Position numbers and translations under genes: made by a program
In this document: piece by piece, positions 31,790 to 40,621 of the stretch
Layout: each line of letters opens with the position of its first letter
How positions within the stretch are numbered: position 1 is the first letter of the stretch
DNA from: JAHOYW01 sp963664605
GTDB lineage: Bacteria; Verrucomicrobiota; Lentisphaeria; Victivallales; Victivallaceae
NCBI GenBank assembly: GCA_963664605.1
Contig: OY761536.1
Location: 3,968,001-4,032,000 of the forward strand
Direction: 5' to 3'
Length of the DNA: 64,000 nucleotides
Notes under the pieces: model-generated
What the model saw: only the letters and a program-made list of their open reading frames with translations
The model's database searches: none
What the model was told of the DNA's origin: nothing

Positions 31790-33871
31790 TTATATATCAA
31801 TGGGTACTTTCCTGCCGCCGGCGCTTTTGAATAAACGATGAGCTATGCTTGCCGCCAGCCATGTTCCTATTGCCGGAAAAAGAGACTTTTGCTCGTAAAT
31901 GGAGTTCTGTAAATAAATTGCAAGCGCCAATGAAAATCCTAGATAGAGCCAGCTTATCACGGTTAGCGGAACCCGGTTGATGATTTTGTATTTATACCGG
32001 TGTTTCTTCCTGATTGCATACCAGAAGATCTCCATCAGAATAGCAAGTGAAGCCCAGAAAGTGTCAAGCATGAATCCCGCGAACCATATAAGAATGGTAG
32101 CCAGTGTAACGATTCCAATTTTGGGAATAGCTAAGAAAAAATAATCTTGTTCGGAATAAACAAGGTATACCCCGGCTGTTACAAGCGTGGAACAAAATAC
32201 AAAAACGGTGAATGTCAGCCAGTCATAGCAATAGAGACAAAAGGCCCCGCCTGTATCTTTATTGCCGATTTTTGGAACTGCAGGGCAACGCCGCACCAAA
32301 CGTGCGCCGCAGACCCGGCGGCATTGTTGTTCAATTGATCCCCGGACAAAAACATCTCCGTTTTTGAGTACGCGTCCGGACTGCCAGTAAATATAACCGA
32401 CCCGGCATTGTCCCCTTGGTCCTCCGGTTTGTAGTGTGGTGAATTGAACGATATCAACTTTATAATCTTTCTGCTCAGACCAGCCCTCGGAATAATTGTC
32501 AGATCTGTTGTAATCGCCTTTCATGCCACCGGATTTGCTGTCTCCGATGTTCTGACTGCGACGCCTAATGACTTCCTGCCCTATACTGTCGGCAGCCCAT
32601 TTATTAGTGGTATGATCTCCGTTCTGGCAAAAAATCTTTGTTCCAAGATTTCCTAAAAGCGAGTTTGCTTTCTCCTTGCCGTAGCCATCATAGAGATTAT
32701 CCAAGTTCTGCGTCGCATAAACCGTAAGGGTTCGGGATGAACGGGCGGTAGTCTGGAATTTCTGGTCATACTCTAATGCAAAAAACTGGCATTCATCGCC
32801 CCACAGGAAAACTGGAAGCGCATCGGGATTGGAAATATCTTCGCGCCGTTCAATCATTTTTTCAAAACAAAGTTTAATGATCGCGGCGCTCATCTGCCCG
32901 ACCAGACCGTGCCGTTTAACGTCTTGATCAACAATCAGAATCTTTCCTTTACGATATAGGTCTTCTATCGCCAGAGAACTTTCTTTCGCACCGAAACATC
33001 GTAGAAATTCACCGCGCAGCATGGAGTCTGCAAGCACGGTGAATGATGAAATAGTATTGCTCCGGGTACGTTCATCCAGTTGAGGAAACTCAACCAGAAA
33101 ATAATTGTACCCGAGTTCATAGTCCGGTCCGTGATTTTCTCCGTTAAAAATGCTTTTTAAGAGTAGCGAACTGCAAAACTGTTTTGCGCAATCAATAACA
33201 TTTTGATTGAACTTATTGCCATGTTCCTGATGATGACGTTCAAAGTCGGCTACAGCCTGAATAAAATCGCTTTTAGATTTGTGAAATTCGCGAATTTCCA
33301 TCTCTTGACAATAGGTATGGAATTCAGTAAGATACTCTTTTAAATTTTCCGCGGCCTCATTAGAACGAAGTGTTGTGTCGATCACTGCCTTGATATTAGG
33401 GAGCGTGACTGCTTCATGTGCCAACACCAAAAGCGAAATGGTATTCCGCAGGAATTGCTTTATCGCATTCTGCCAGTATTCGTCGGAAGTACCGCCGTTA
33501 CGCTTGTCTTTGGTGATGCGGACTACTTCCAAAAAAATACCGACAACGTTTTCGACCTGGCCGCCACCGGCTTCCTGAGGACGGGACAATTCGTAATCAA
33601 GAAAACAGAAAGTCTGCTCGCTAAGTTTAATCAGATCTTTTTCCCGGCCTTTTTCACGGGCGTAAGCTTTCCAGGTTTCGCACTCGTCAGGTTTGGCGCA
33701 AAAAACAATACCGCCATAACCCAGTTCAAGGAATCTCATGGCAATACTCCGAAGCGGACCGGAGCTTTTTCCGGAACCGGTCATCCCGAAGCAGATCAGC
33801 CCGGTTGAGGCGTCACGGGTCGTCCAGGAATTTCCTTCAAAATTCATAATCTCCGTATCAAGAACCGACAT
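31790..33871 (-). CDS. VirD4/TraG-like type IV secretion coupling ATPase with C-terminal membrane domain
   Basis: A 693-residue P-loop ATPase. Walker A is 'GMTGSGKSS' (29-37), very close to the N-terminus, and Walker B is 'LPVFLWGDECQFFALEYD' with a downstream 'TARSSRTLTVYATQNLDNL' motif typical of TraG/VirD4/TraD. Such proteins hand the DNA-relaxase complex to the secretion channel. Canonical coupling proteins carry their membrane helices at the N-terminus. Here the N-terminus is soluble, and about five hydrophobic helices occupy residues of about 545-680 ('WLTFTVFVFCSTLVTAGVYL', 'IGIVTLATILIWFAGFML' and others). This reversed layout is unusual. It is encoded 4 bp after the small membrane protein upstream. 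Confidence 0.85.
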   Translation of the reverse strand: MSVLDTEIMNFEGNSWTTRDASTGLICFGMTGSGKSSGPLRSIAMRFLELGYGGIVFCAKPDECETWKAYAREKGREKDLIKLSEQTFCFLDYELSRPQEAGGGQVENVVGIFLEVVRITKDKRNGGTSDEYWQNAIKQFLRNTISLLVLAHEAVTLPNIKAVIDTTLRSNEAAENLKEYLTEFHTYCQEMEIREFHKSKSDFIQAVADFERHHQEHGNKFNQNVIDCAKQFCSSLLLKSIFNGENHGPDYELGYNYFLVEFPQLDERTRSNTISSFTVLADSMLRGEFLRCFGAKESSLAIEDLYRKGKILIVDQDVKRHGLVGQMSAAIIKLCFEKMIERREDISNPDALPVFLWGDECQFFALEYDQKFQTTARSSRTLTVYATQNLDNLYDGYGKEKANSLLGNLGTKIFCQNGDHTTNKWAADSIGQEVIRRRSQNIGDSKSGGMKGDYNRSDNYSEGWSEQKDYKVDIVQFTTLQTGGPRGQCRVGYIYWQSGRVLKNGDVFVRGSIEQQCRRVCGARLVRRCPAVPKIGNKDTGGAFCLYCYDWLTFTVFVFCSTLVTAGVYLVYSEQDYFFLAIPKIGIVTLATILIWFAGFMLDTFWASLAILMEIFWYAIRKKHRYKYKIINRVPLTVISWLYLGFSLALAIYLQNSIYEQKSLFPAIGTWLAASIAHRLFKSAGGRKVPIDI

Positions 33872-33875
33872 TTAA

Positions 33876-34319
33876 TCACCATATAATGAGAGTGTAAAGA
33901 TAAAAGACGCCGATTCCAGCCAATAAGGAAATCAGCAACATGGCCGAAAATACGAGACTCCGGGTCAGAAAACGTTCACGATGCAGTGCAATCAGCCGCC
34001 GGAACTGCGAACGGAAAATCAACTGCTGTTCAGCCACCATCTCCATCATCATATGATTTCGCTCTTTATAAGCCGCGATCAAATTATCACCTATTACCTT
34101 GTGTTGTTCCTGAACCTTAATGTAGCTCTGTTCTATAGCACGATGAAGCAGTTCCATTTCCAGCAGAATAGCATAAATGATGTCATTAGGGTGTTCCGTA
34201 TCAGAATACAATGACAGATGTTCGACAACTTTATCACAGGACATGGACGTGTCATGCTCTGTTAAAGACTTAAAGACAACTTCACGCAAAGTCCCATTAG
34301 ATTTTTTTTCTTTATTCAT
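33876..34319 (-). CDS. Small C-terminally anchored membrane protein next to the coupling ATPase
   Basis: 147 residues, not recognised. The first 115 or so residues are charged and helical ('GDNLIAAYKERNHMMMEMVAEQQ'), and the end is one membrane helix ('SLVFSAMLLISLLAGIGVFYLY'). It is translated directly before the coupling ATPase with a 4-bp gap, so it may be a partner that helps dock substrate to, or recruit, the coupling protein. A hairpin lies between it and the upstream gene. No homology is claimed. Confidence 0.6.
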   Translation of the reverse strand: MNKEKKSNGTLREVVFKSLTEHDTSMSCDKVVEHLSLYSDTEHPNDIIYAILLEMELLHRAIEQSYIKVQEQHKVIGDNLIAAYKERNHMMMEMVAEQQLIFRSQFRRLIALHRERFLTRSLVFSAMLLISLLAGIGVFYLYTLIIW

Positions 34320-34340
34320 AAATCACCTCTTGTAAAAATC

Positions 34341-34370
34341 CTGTCCGCAAGGGATCATCCTCACGGACAG
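34341..34370 (-). terminator. Hairpin followed by T-run between the repeat-protein and membrane-protein genes
   Basis: CTGTCCG and CGGACAG pair around a 16-base loop; on the minus strand GATTTTT follows, as in an intrinsic terminator. The ribosome site of the next gene is only about 10 bases further, so it may be an attenuator that lowers expression of the coupling-protein pair. Confidence 0.5.
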
Positions 34371-34379
34371 AAGCTGTTA

Positions 34380-37172
34380 TTATCTGGACATACCAGTATT
34401 TTTACGGGTTTGACTTTTTCCGCGTTCTTTAGCAGGCGCGGCCTGCTCCTTCTTTGGAGCTTCCTTTGCCCGGCTTTCTTTCAAAAGACGGGAAAAATCT
34501 CCCTGAGTGAGTTTAGCTTTTTCTTTCGATGTCAATGCTGGAAGCAGGTTGTTGGCAATCTTTTTTTCGATAATTGCCAACTGCTGAGGCGCGATTGGCT
34601 CTCCGGCCAAAGCATCATTAATCATTTGGCTGGCAGCGGTTCGCGTTACATTTTCCGGAATTTCCTGGATTTTTCCCTGTTCGCGAAGATCATTAAGCAC
34701 TTTCATCTGGGAATCGGAAGCCGGATAATCGAGTTCCTTGAACTCCGGCATGTCCGTTTTAGGACGTTTACCGTTGGCAATATCAATCAGAAGCGATGCG
34801 GTTCCACGTGTCATCTGATCCAGTTCCGGTTTGGGAATCCGCTCCAGTTTTTCCTCATGAACAAGGCGTACCACCATATCCTTTTGAGCACGGGAAGCAG
34901 GCGCCGCTTCCAAAGCTTTCCCCGCATCGGTAAAAGATATGTTTTCTATCACCTCCGGTGTGAGTTCTGCAGGAAGCTCCTTACGTTCGGCAAGATGAAG
35001 AAGAGCTTCTTTCTGTTTTTCCGTCGCCGGGCTGTCGGGATCACGTTCAGCAGGACCGTCTTTGTAGGCTTTATCAAGGATCGCGCTTGCCACGGAAGCA
35101 GAAAGATTGTAATCTTCCAGAGGCTCAATACGCTTTTCCTCAACCAGTTTTTTCACCGCGTCAATCTGTCTTTCTGAAGCTGGCAGCGAACCGATCAGGC
35201 GACTGGCTTGAAGCTGGTTGAGTTTATCAATATCCGCCTCGGTAACTGTGGGAGAATTAAAAATCTGCCCAATCGCTTCCTGCGGAAAGCTATTTTCTTC
35301 CAGTGCCTGCTGGATGAAATCCTTTTGGCGGTCGCTTGCCGGACGGCGGGCATAAGCACGGTCTATTTTATCGCGCCCTTCCTCTTCTGAAAGATTTTTC
35401 CAGCGAGGCCACGGCATACGTGGAACGTCTCCGTTATCCATAAGGTTTTTAAGCTCACGCCGGGTTGTGTCGGTGATAGGATTTTCCGGTTCCTCAAAAG
35501 TCATGGCCTGTTGAGGAGCATTGTCTATAATGAAGTTCGCCTCCAGCTTGGATAGTGAAACGAGATCATCCTCTGTGATTTCAATTCGTTCCTCGTCACC
35601 CATTGACAAGAGAAGCGTTTTCTGTTTTTCAGTCGCCGTGTCATCGAAGCCGCGCACATAATCGCGGGCATTTTCGAGGTCAAGATTTTTGAATTCATCT
35701 CCAGTGAGGCGTTCCATTCTGCCTGATGAAGTCAGGCGTCCAATCATTTTTTTGTAGTCATTGAGTGTGATTTCCTGCATTTTTCTGATTCCTTTTATTT
35801 TGTTTTTGGTTTCCTTCGATTTTGAAAAAGAAGAACTAATCAATTCTTCATCGAAGTCGATTCCCGCTTCACTGAAGCGGTTTTCAAGTTGCACCATCTC
35901 CAGCGCGGTCGCTGGAGGCGGCTGTTTGAAAAAATCCAGCCATTCACCAGGATGGTCATGTTCCGGCAACAGTGGGATTTTTGCGGCAAAATCTTCTGCT
36001 TTAGCAAGGTCAAGCCTCAGCCAGTCGTTTTTCGGCATTTGCATCACGATGCCGGCATTGACGAGCTTAGAGAATAAGACCTTGTAAAAAGAGAGCATAG
36101 CTTCACTTCGGTTAAGCGCAGTATCCGCTTCAAATCCGAGTTCAAGCTTGCCGCGTTTCAGGGAGATTCCCCAGGTTTTGAAAGCATTGCGCAAAGCGGA
36201 TGTGGAGCCGCCCGGCAATGCTTCGGACTTATCCTGACGGAAGTAATCCAGCCAGGCATAGCCACCTGTGATTTCTTCACGGCGATGAATGATCCGCTCT
36301 TCCAAATCTTCATTCGCCATGAGAAATTTGTCTTCCTGAAGATGGAGCGTATGCGCCCCGGCACGGACATTAGGACCACGCAAAGCGCTATCCTCGGAAG
36401 CCTTGTTGAAAGAAGACTCTCCGAAACGCGATTTCCGCAACTCATCATCAGTTACGCTTTCATCGAATCCAAGGGAGTCCACCTCGGGAAATCCTCGTTT
36501 AGAGACACGAAATTCCGCAAGGTTAACGAAACGCTTCCGTTCGAAATCATCATCTCCCTGCCAGATAATCTCTGATTCAGTAAGTGCCGGAAGCAACCGG
36601 ATTATTTTATCCGCTTGCTGGATGGAAACATGGTCAAGGTCCAACGGCTCGACTACTCCCATCCGTACCAGCCGGGAAAGCAGGTCGCCCTGATTCCTGC
36701 GGAGCATCTCCTGTGCCCCTTCCTCGTTGAGGATAGCGTTACTGCAGAAAGCATTTCGAACTTGCTCAGCTTCCAGCGGCATTCCCCAGCGCTGAAAAAG
36801 CTTGAGAAGCATTTTCTTATCCACCGAATCGAAATCGCGCTGCAAATAGCCTTTCCATGCTTCCGGGGTATATTCCGCCGCGGTATGACGCTCAGGTAAT
36901 GACTGAAGCCGACGTTTTGTCAATTCGTCCAGCACTTGACGGTTTAAGCCTTCCGGCGTCAAATCGAAACAAGCAATCTCCAGTTCACCTGCCTGTGCGT
37001 CCTTAACTGTATAGCGGCATTCATACATGGTCGGCAACCCCGCCACAATCTCTTGTGTTTTGTCATGGTTGACCAAGTCAAGATTCATGGGAGCAATTGC
37101 CCCCATGCGGATCAGGCGGGCCGCCAGATCACGATCAGATATGCCATTAATGAATGTACTTTCCGGCATCAT
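34380..37172 (-). CDS. Large modular helical-repeat protein of the element, function unknown
   Basis: 930 residues, no signal peptide. The N-terminal part has two or three units of 'ARLIRMGAIAPMNLDLV' and 'SRLVRMGVVEPLDLDHV' type. From about residue 540 there are at least six tandem units of roughly 45-55 residues, each reading like 'PATEKQKEALLHLAERKELP' followed by '...A..LI..A'. This resembles DUF3072/SAP-like short helical repeats in proteins of conjugative elements. The C-terminus is basic (ending KSQTRKNTGMSR), suggesting nucleic-acid contact. No HxH relaxase triad, Toprim or helicase motif is visible. It overlaps the ParA-like gene by 4 bp. It may be a DNA-processing scaffold or a relaxase accessory; this is inference. 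Confidence 0.6.
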   Translation of the reverse strand: MMPESTFINGISDRDLAARLIRMGAIAPMNLDLVNHDKTQEIVAGLPTMYECRYTVKDAQAGELEIACFDLTPEGLNRQVLDELTKRRLQSLPERHTAAEYTPEAWKGYLQRDFDSVDKKMLLKLFQRWGMPLEAEQVRNAFCSNAILNEEGAQEMLRRNQGDLLSRLVRMGVVEPLDLDHVSIQQADKIIRLLPALTESEIIWQGDDDFERKRFVNLAEFRVSKRGFPEVDSLGFDESVTDDELRKSRFGESSFNKASEDSALRGPNVRAGAHTLHLQEDKFLMANEDLEERIIHRREEITGGYAWLDYFRQDKSEALPGGSTSALRNAFKTWGISLKRGKLELGFEADTALNRSEAMLSFYKVLFSKLVNAGIVMQMPKNDWLRLDLAKAEDFAAKIPLLPEHDHPGEWLDFFKQPPPATALEMVQLENRFSEAGIDFDEELISSSFSKSKETKNKIKGIRKMQEITLNDYKKMIGRLTSSGRMERLTGDEFKNLDLENARDYVRGFDDTATEKQKTLLLSMGDEERIEITEDDLVSLSKLEANFIIDNAPQQAMTFEEPENPITDTTRRELKNLMDNGDVPRMPWPRWKNLSEEEGRDKIDRAYARRPASDRQKDFIQQALEENSFPQEAIGQIFNSPTVTEADIDKLNQLQASRLIGSLPASERQIDAVKKLVEEKRIEPLEDYNLSASVASAILDKAYKDGPAERDPDSPATEKQKEALLHLAERKELPAELTPEVIENISFTDAGKALEAAPASRAQKDMVVRLVHEEKLERIPKPELDQMTRGTASLLIDIANGKRPKTDMPEFKELDYPASDSQMKVLNDLREQGKIQEIPENVTRTAASQMINDALAGEPIAPQQLAIIEKKIANNLLPALTSKEKAKLTQGDFSRLLKESRAKEAPKKEQAAPAKERGKSQTRKNTGMSR

Positions 37173-37978
37173 TTATCTTTCACCTGACTTTCCAAAGCGT
37201 AAGGCTGATTTTCGGTAAAAACCGGCTTAAAAGCTTCGGATGCTTCATTATAATATACGCGGAAGCGATGTTCATCCATGAAACCGAATCGTCTCTCATC
37301 ATCAATAATGGTTCGTTTGCTTGCCACACGTCCAAAGGTCGTTTGGTACTGATGCAGCAAGGCCTGATATTGAGTGCCGAAATCGGGAAGCTTGACTGAG
37401 CAAACCGTCATATCAACCATTTTGAGAATGTTTTCGACTTCATCCTGGAAAAATACGAAGTCCTTCCCGTTTACCTCATTTTTGACAATAACGAATTTTA
37501 GAAGTTGCGCCATATCTTCCTTAACGTAGCTGTGAATCCACGGCAGTAAGGTCCTGCAACTGTCAATTTCTGCCGTTATTACTCCGACAATGTAGGTTTC
37601 AATTCCAATATCCTTAATTTCCTGGAACGGAAACGACCTAAGCCAAAGCATCGTGTCTGCTGAAGTTCCGGCTTTCATATCCAAAAGAAAAGCATTGTCT
37701 CCTGGATAATGTTCTTTGTCACGTTTAATCCGGACAATTTCATTAACCACCTCGTCGAGCGGAAAAACCTTTCTGCCCTTTTTAGTCATTTCAACCTGGA
37801 TGGAAATGACTTCCTGGTTGTTCTCCGGGTACGCATTGGAAAGCGTACGGTTTTCATCGTCACAGTCGAATAATACCGGCCGGAACTTATTGTCGAAGGC
37901 CATATCGGCAAGCAATGTTGCGATTAGTGATTTCCCGATACCACCTTTGGTACCGGCCATAATGAATAGTTTTGACAT
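37169..37978 (-). CDS. ParA/MinD-like ATPase
   Basis: A 269-residue protein with the deviant Walker A 'GTKGGIGKSLIATLLAD' (9-25) that defines ParA/MinD/SIMIBI ATPases, then 'RPVLFDCDDENRTLSNAYP' and 'AFLLDMKAGTSADTMLWL' as the switch regions. It probably partitions the element or positions the transfer machinery. No adjacent ParB with a recognisable DNA-binding domain is seen; the partner may be the small repeat protein 9 bp upstream or a PRTRC ParB outside the window. Its stop overlaps the start of the 930-residue protein by 4 bp. Confidence 0.85.
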   Translation of the reverse strand: MSKLFIMAGTKGGIGKSLIATLLADMAFDNKFRPVLFDCDDENRTLSNAYPENNQEVISIQVEMTKKGRKVFPLDEVVNEIVRIKRDKEHYPGDNAFLLDMKAGTSADTMLWLRSFPFQEIKDIGIETYIVGVITAEIDSCRTLLPWIHSYVKEDMAQLLKFVIVKNEVNGKDFVFFQDEVENILKMVDMTVCSVKLPDFGTQYQALLHQYQTTFGRVASKRTIIDDERRFGFMDEHRFRVYYNEASEAFKPVFTENQPYALESQVKDK

Positions 37979-37987
37979 AATTAGCTC

Positions 37988-38449
37988 CTAATTGTTTTGT
38001 AAGGCGTTGTTTTCTCCTTCCTCGATCAGCTTTTCGGCTGCTTTATAGGAAAGATTTTTTATTTCACTAAGAGCTTTATGCTTAAGAAAGCCCTTTGCTA
38101 TAAGTGTTTTGATTCTCCTGTACTGCGCGTTGCTAAGATCCGCTTCGGTATTTTTATTTGAACTTTGAAACATCCAGCATAATCTTTCGGCTGCAGCAAA
38201 TGCTATGAAACGCAAAAGTTCTTCTTGCATTACCAGTTTATTGCTTCTAATCTGTTCCAGTAAAAAGTTTTTTACAATTTCCTCCGCAGGCTGGTAAGTT
38301 TGCTCAGGTGTAGCTTTTGCTTTATGAATCAAACTGTCTCCATCCTCTTTGGAAAGCATAGTCCAGTTATCAATTTTACCCCCGTCTAACTGGCCGTTAC
38401 GGTACAGAATGTCGAGTTGATTGAGTTGTTTCTGCGAGATGTGTCTCAT
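37988..38449 (-). CDS. Small protein sharing the helical repeat of the 930-residue protein
   Basis: 153 residues, no known family. Two units, 'ISQKQLNQLDILYRNGQLDG' near the N-terminus and 'LSNAQYRRIKTLIAKGFLKH' with 'LSYKAAEKLIEEGE' near the C-terminus, follow the same 'Q...I..L...G.L....L...T.K.A..LI' pattern as the large repeat protein two genes downstream. They flank a hydrophobic middle. Located 9 bp before the ParA-like gene, it could be the DNA-binding partner of that ATPase. This is inferred from position only. Confidence 0.55.
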   Translation of the reverse strand: MRHISQKQLNQLDILYRNGQLDGGKIDNWTMLSKEDGDSLIHKAKATPEQTYQPAEEIVKNFLLEQIRSNKLVMQEELLRFIAFAAAERLCWMFQSSNKNTEADLSNAQYRRIKTLIAKGFLKHKALSEIKNLSYKAAEKLIEEGENNALQNN

Positions 38450-38526
38450 GATGTATTCCTTTACTTTAATGTTTTTTATTGTGATCCGGGGATATGTTCA
38501 GTCCCCCTGACCGGACGGCATGCACC

Positions 38527-38778
38527 TCAAGGCATGGCGTCCATTTTCAGTCCCTCCTTTCCGGCTTCTGCCGGTTTTTTGTTTTTAGCAAACGACGATA
38601 CGAGCATTTGCAGCATCGCCGTATTCACCGCAAGTATTTCTGCCTGTTTCAGCAGTATGGCTTCCTGCCGCGCTTGTTTTTCGCGCAACTCATCGCAACG
38701 GACGGCAAGGACTTTTCCGAAAACAACAAGGACGATTAAGGCGATAATAACTATGACGGGGAAAATGATTTTTTTCAT
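38527..38778 (-). CDS. Small membrane-anchored coiled-coil protein
   Basis: 83 residues. One N-terminal membrane helix ('KKIIFPVIVIIALIVLVVFG') is followed by a charged helix ('CDELREKQARQEAILLKQAE') and a polar tail. It starts 3 bp after the lipoprotein gene in the secretion cluster. AAAGGG about a dozen bases upstream serves as a weak ribosome site. It has the look of a small accessory of the secretion channel, but no homology is claimed. The 38450-38526 gap contains GC-rich inverted segments (CCGGGGA...TCCCC). Confidence 0.55.
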   Translation of the reverse strand: MKKIIFPVIVIIALIVLVVFGKVLAVRCDELREKQARQEAILLKQAEILAVNTAMLQMLVSSFAKNKKPAEAGKEGLKMDAMP

Positions 38779-38781
38779 GGC

Positions 38782-39393
38782 TTATTTACCCTTTCTACGA
38801 AAACGCAGTTTCAACAGTTCAGTTTCCTTCTGGACTTTTTTGAGCTTGTCTTCGAGTTTATTGATGTACTCCGAGGCACGGACAAGATTGTTTGAAACAA
38901 CGCCGTAACGCTTTTTCAAATCATCAATCAACTTGACAAGTTCTCCGGCTTTTGCTTCCCGTGAAACCTGGCTTTCCATAATCTTGCCCAGCATATTACG
39001 AGTTTCGCGCATGTCATGGGAAGCAAGACTAAGCTGTCCGGCAAGGGTATTGGCGTAGCGTTCCTGTTTTTGCTTCTGCGCCATCAGAACGGGATCGGCA
39101 TTCGGCTGGGGAATCAGGTTCCAGCGGGGAGACTGTTCTTCACGGTAAACAGTATGTTGTTCGTGCATGACCGTCCGGCTTTTCGGATCAATATAGCGGC
39201 CAATGGCATAGGCCCGCATAACGGACGATGAACGAATTTTATTCTGATCGTCAGCTGGAATAGTTTGCGCGGCAACGTAAACGGGAACATTGACGAATTG
39301 TCGCGGCGGCGGGATTGCCTTGCTTTTGCAACCAACGCCGGTTAACAATGTAATGATTCCAATGCTTATTGTAAAAATTAATGTTTTTTGCAT
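38782..39393 (-). CDS. Putative lipoprotein of the conjugation system
   Basis: 203 residues from ATG 39393, chosen because AAGGAG precedes it; the open frame runs 33 codons further up into the VirB10 gene end. The N-terminus 'IGIITLLTGVGCKSKAIPPP' looks like a lipoprotein signal with Cys at 22, although the -3 residue is Gly rather than the preferred Leu. The rest has 'RSSSVMRAYAIGRYIDPKSR', then a long helical, coiled-coil-prone C-terminal half. It lies right after virB10, so it may be a VirB7- or TraV-like outer-membrane component or a periplasmic spacer. This is inferred from position. Confidence 0.6.
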   Translation of the reverse strand: MQKTLIFTISIGIITLLTGVGCKSKAIPPPRQFVNVPVYVAAQTIPADDQNKIRSSSVMRAYAIGRYIDPKSRTVMHEQHTVYREEQSPRWNLIPQPNADPVLMAQKQKQERYANTLAGQLSLASHDMRETRNMLGKIMESQVSREAKAGELVKLIDDLKKRYGVVSNNLVRASEYINKLEDKLKKVQKETELLKLRFRRKGK

Positions 39394-39412
39394 AATGATA
39401 GACTCCTTAAAA

Positions 39413-40612
39413 TTAATGTTTTCCGGAAAAGGCATTGAGAATGTTCCGTGCGGATTTTTGCTGTTGACCGCCCTGAATCTTTTCCTTTTCAAGTTTGTTC
39501 AAAAGGGTGTCGGCGACTTTCGCCTCATCGAGATTGATGACCTGCTGGACGAAAAGATAGAACTCTGTTCCCGCCGCAACCCGAATGTAATAAGATTCCC
39601 TGCTGATCTGCCTGGACAGGTCTTGAAGCATGATCTGGGCAAGCGTTTCGGCGCCGCGCGACAAAGCGTTCTTAGTAGTTCCTTCCTGGGTGGAAACCAT
39701 GCCGCCTGAGTTCATGGATACTTCAGTAGTCTGGAAGCCTTGCGCCATTCCCTGACCAAAGGCGAGTGTGTAGCTCAGAAATTTTGCGAGATTTTCATTA
39801 CTCATAACCTGTCCGGGAATACCTGCCGCCATGTCGCTGATGGTGGCAAGGCTCTTCGAGCCTGGGGAATTGGATTTTTCAAGTGCGATTCCACGCAGTT
39901 GCAGTTCAAATCCTACCATGTTACTGGTGGCCTGCCAGACGAGAATGAAACTATTTCCGGTGGTAAGGCGGTTACGCAACGTTTTTGCGCCTTTCACTGT
40001 ACCGTGTACTTCAGTTCCGGCGGGAATGATGAGTTTCTTTTCACCTTTGCTGTTGATCCACCAGAGGTCTTCCGTCACAAAAGCGATCAGCGGCGTTTCC
40101 GTATCGCCGGATTCGACCGTGTTAACCATTTTGCAAGCAATCAAACGGCCATAAGGCGCGTATCGCTCCGAAACAAATTCCTTTTTCCGCGACTTGGCAT
40201 TTTCACCGTCGATAATGGTAATCATGCTTTTACGGGAAGTAACATTGCCTGGAGTCCTGCCGGTAAAACGACTACCTGTATTCTTCCCAAAGCCGGAAAC
40301 TGCCTTTTTCCTATCGGGCGGAAGCGGCGGTTGCGGAGCTCTAACTGGTTTTGCCGAATCCGGCGGAGAAGTTTTTTTTCGCGTTTCTTTTTTTGAACGC
40401 GGATGTTTGGGCGGAACTTTAACCGCTTTGATATTGCTTAAAATATCATAAGTTCCTTCGCCGTCGCCTTTGCGGTTGATTTCAAGTTTTCCGGCATCAT
40501 CACGCAGCAATAAGGGCAGACAGAGCAGAACCAGCAGCAAAATTGCGCCCAGGAAAAGAAATGTAGTTCCCATCGGGCTTTTAAGCTTTTTATAGAATTC
40601 ACGTAAATTCAT
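39413..40612 (-). CDS. trbI: VirB10/TrbI-like core channel protein
   Basis: A 399-residue bitopic inner-membrane protein. There is a short cytoplasmic start, a helix at 15-36 ('GTTFLFLGAILLLVLLCLPL'), and a Pro/Lys-rich periplasmic linker (about 65-115). The conserved C-terminal barrel domain starts 'YAPYGRLIACKMVNTVES' and contains 'LIIPAGTEVHGTVKGAKTLRNR', the hallmark of VirB10/TrbI/TraB. It spans the envelope and senses ATPase activity in type IV secretion. Its position after the VirB9-like gene follows the usual Trb order. The final part ('LFVQQVINLDEAKVADTLL') is helical. Confidence 0.85.
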   Translation of the reverse strand: MNLREFYKKLKSPMGTTFLFLGAILLLVLLCLPLLLRDDAGKLEINRKGDGEGTYDILSNIKAVKVPPKHPRSKKETRKKTSPPDSAKPVRAPQPPLPPDRKKAVSGFGKNTGSRFTGRTPGNVTSRKSMITIIDGENAKSRKKEFVSERYAPYGRLIACKMVNTVESGDTETPLIAFVTEDLWWINSKGEKKLIIPAGTEVHGTVKGAKTLRNRLTTGNSFILVWQATSNMVGFELQLRGIALEKSNSPGSKSLATISDMAAGIPGQVMSNENLAKFLSYTLAFGQGMAQGFQTTEVSMNSGGMVSTQEGTTKNALSRGAETLAQIMLQDLSRQISRESYYIRVAAGTEFYLFVQQVINLDEAKVADTLLNKLEKEKIQGGQQQKSARNILNAFSGKH

Positions 40613-40621
40613 AGCTACTCC

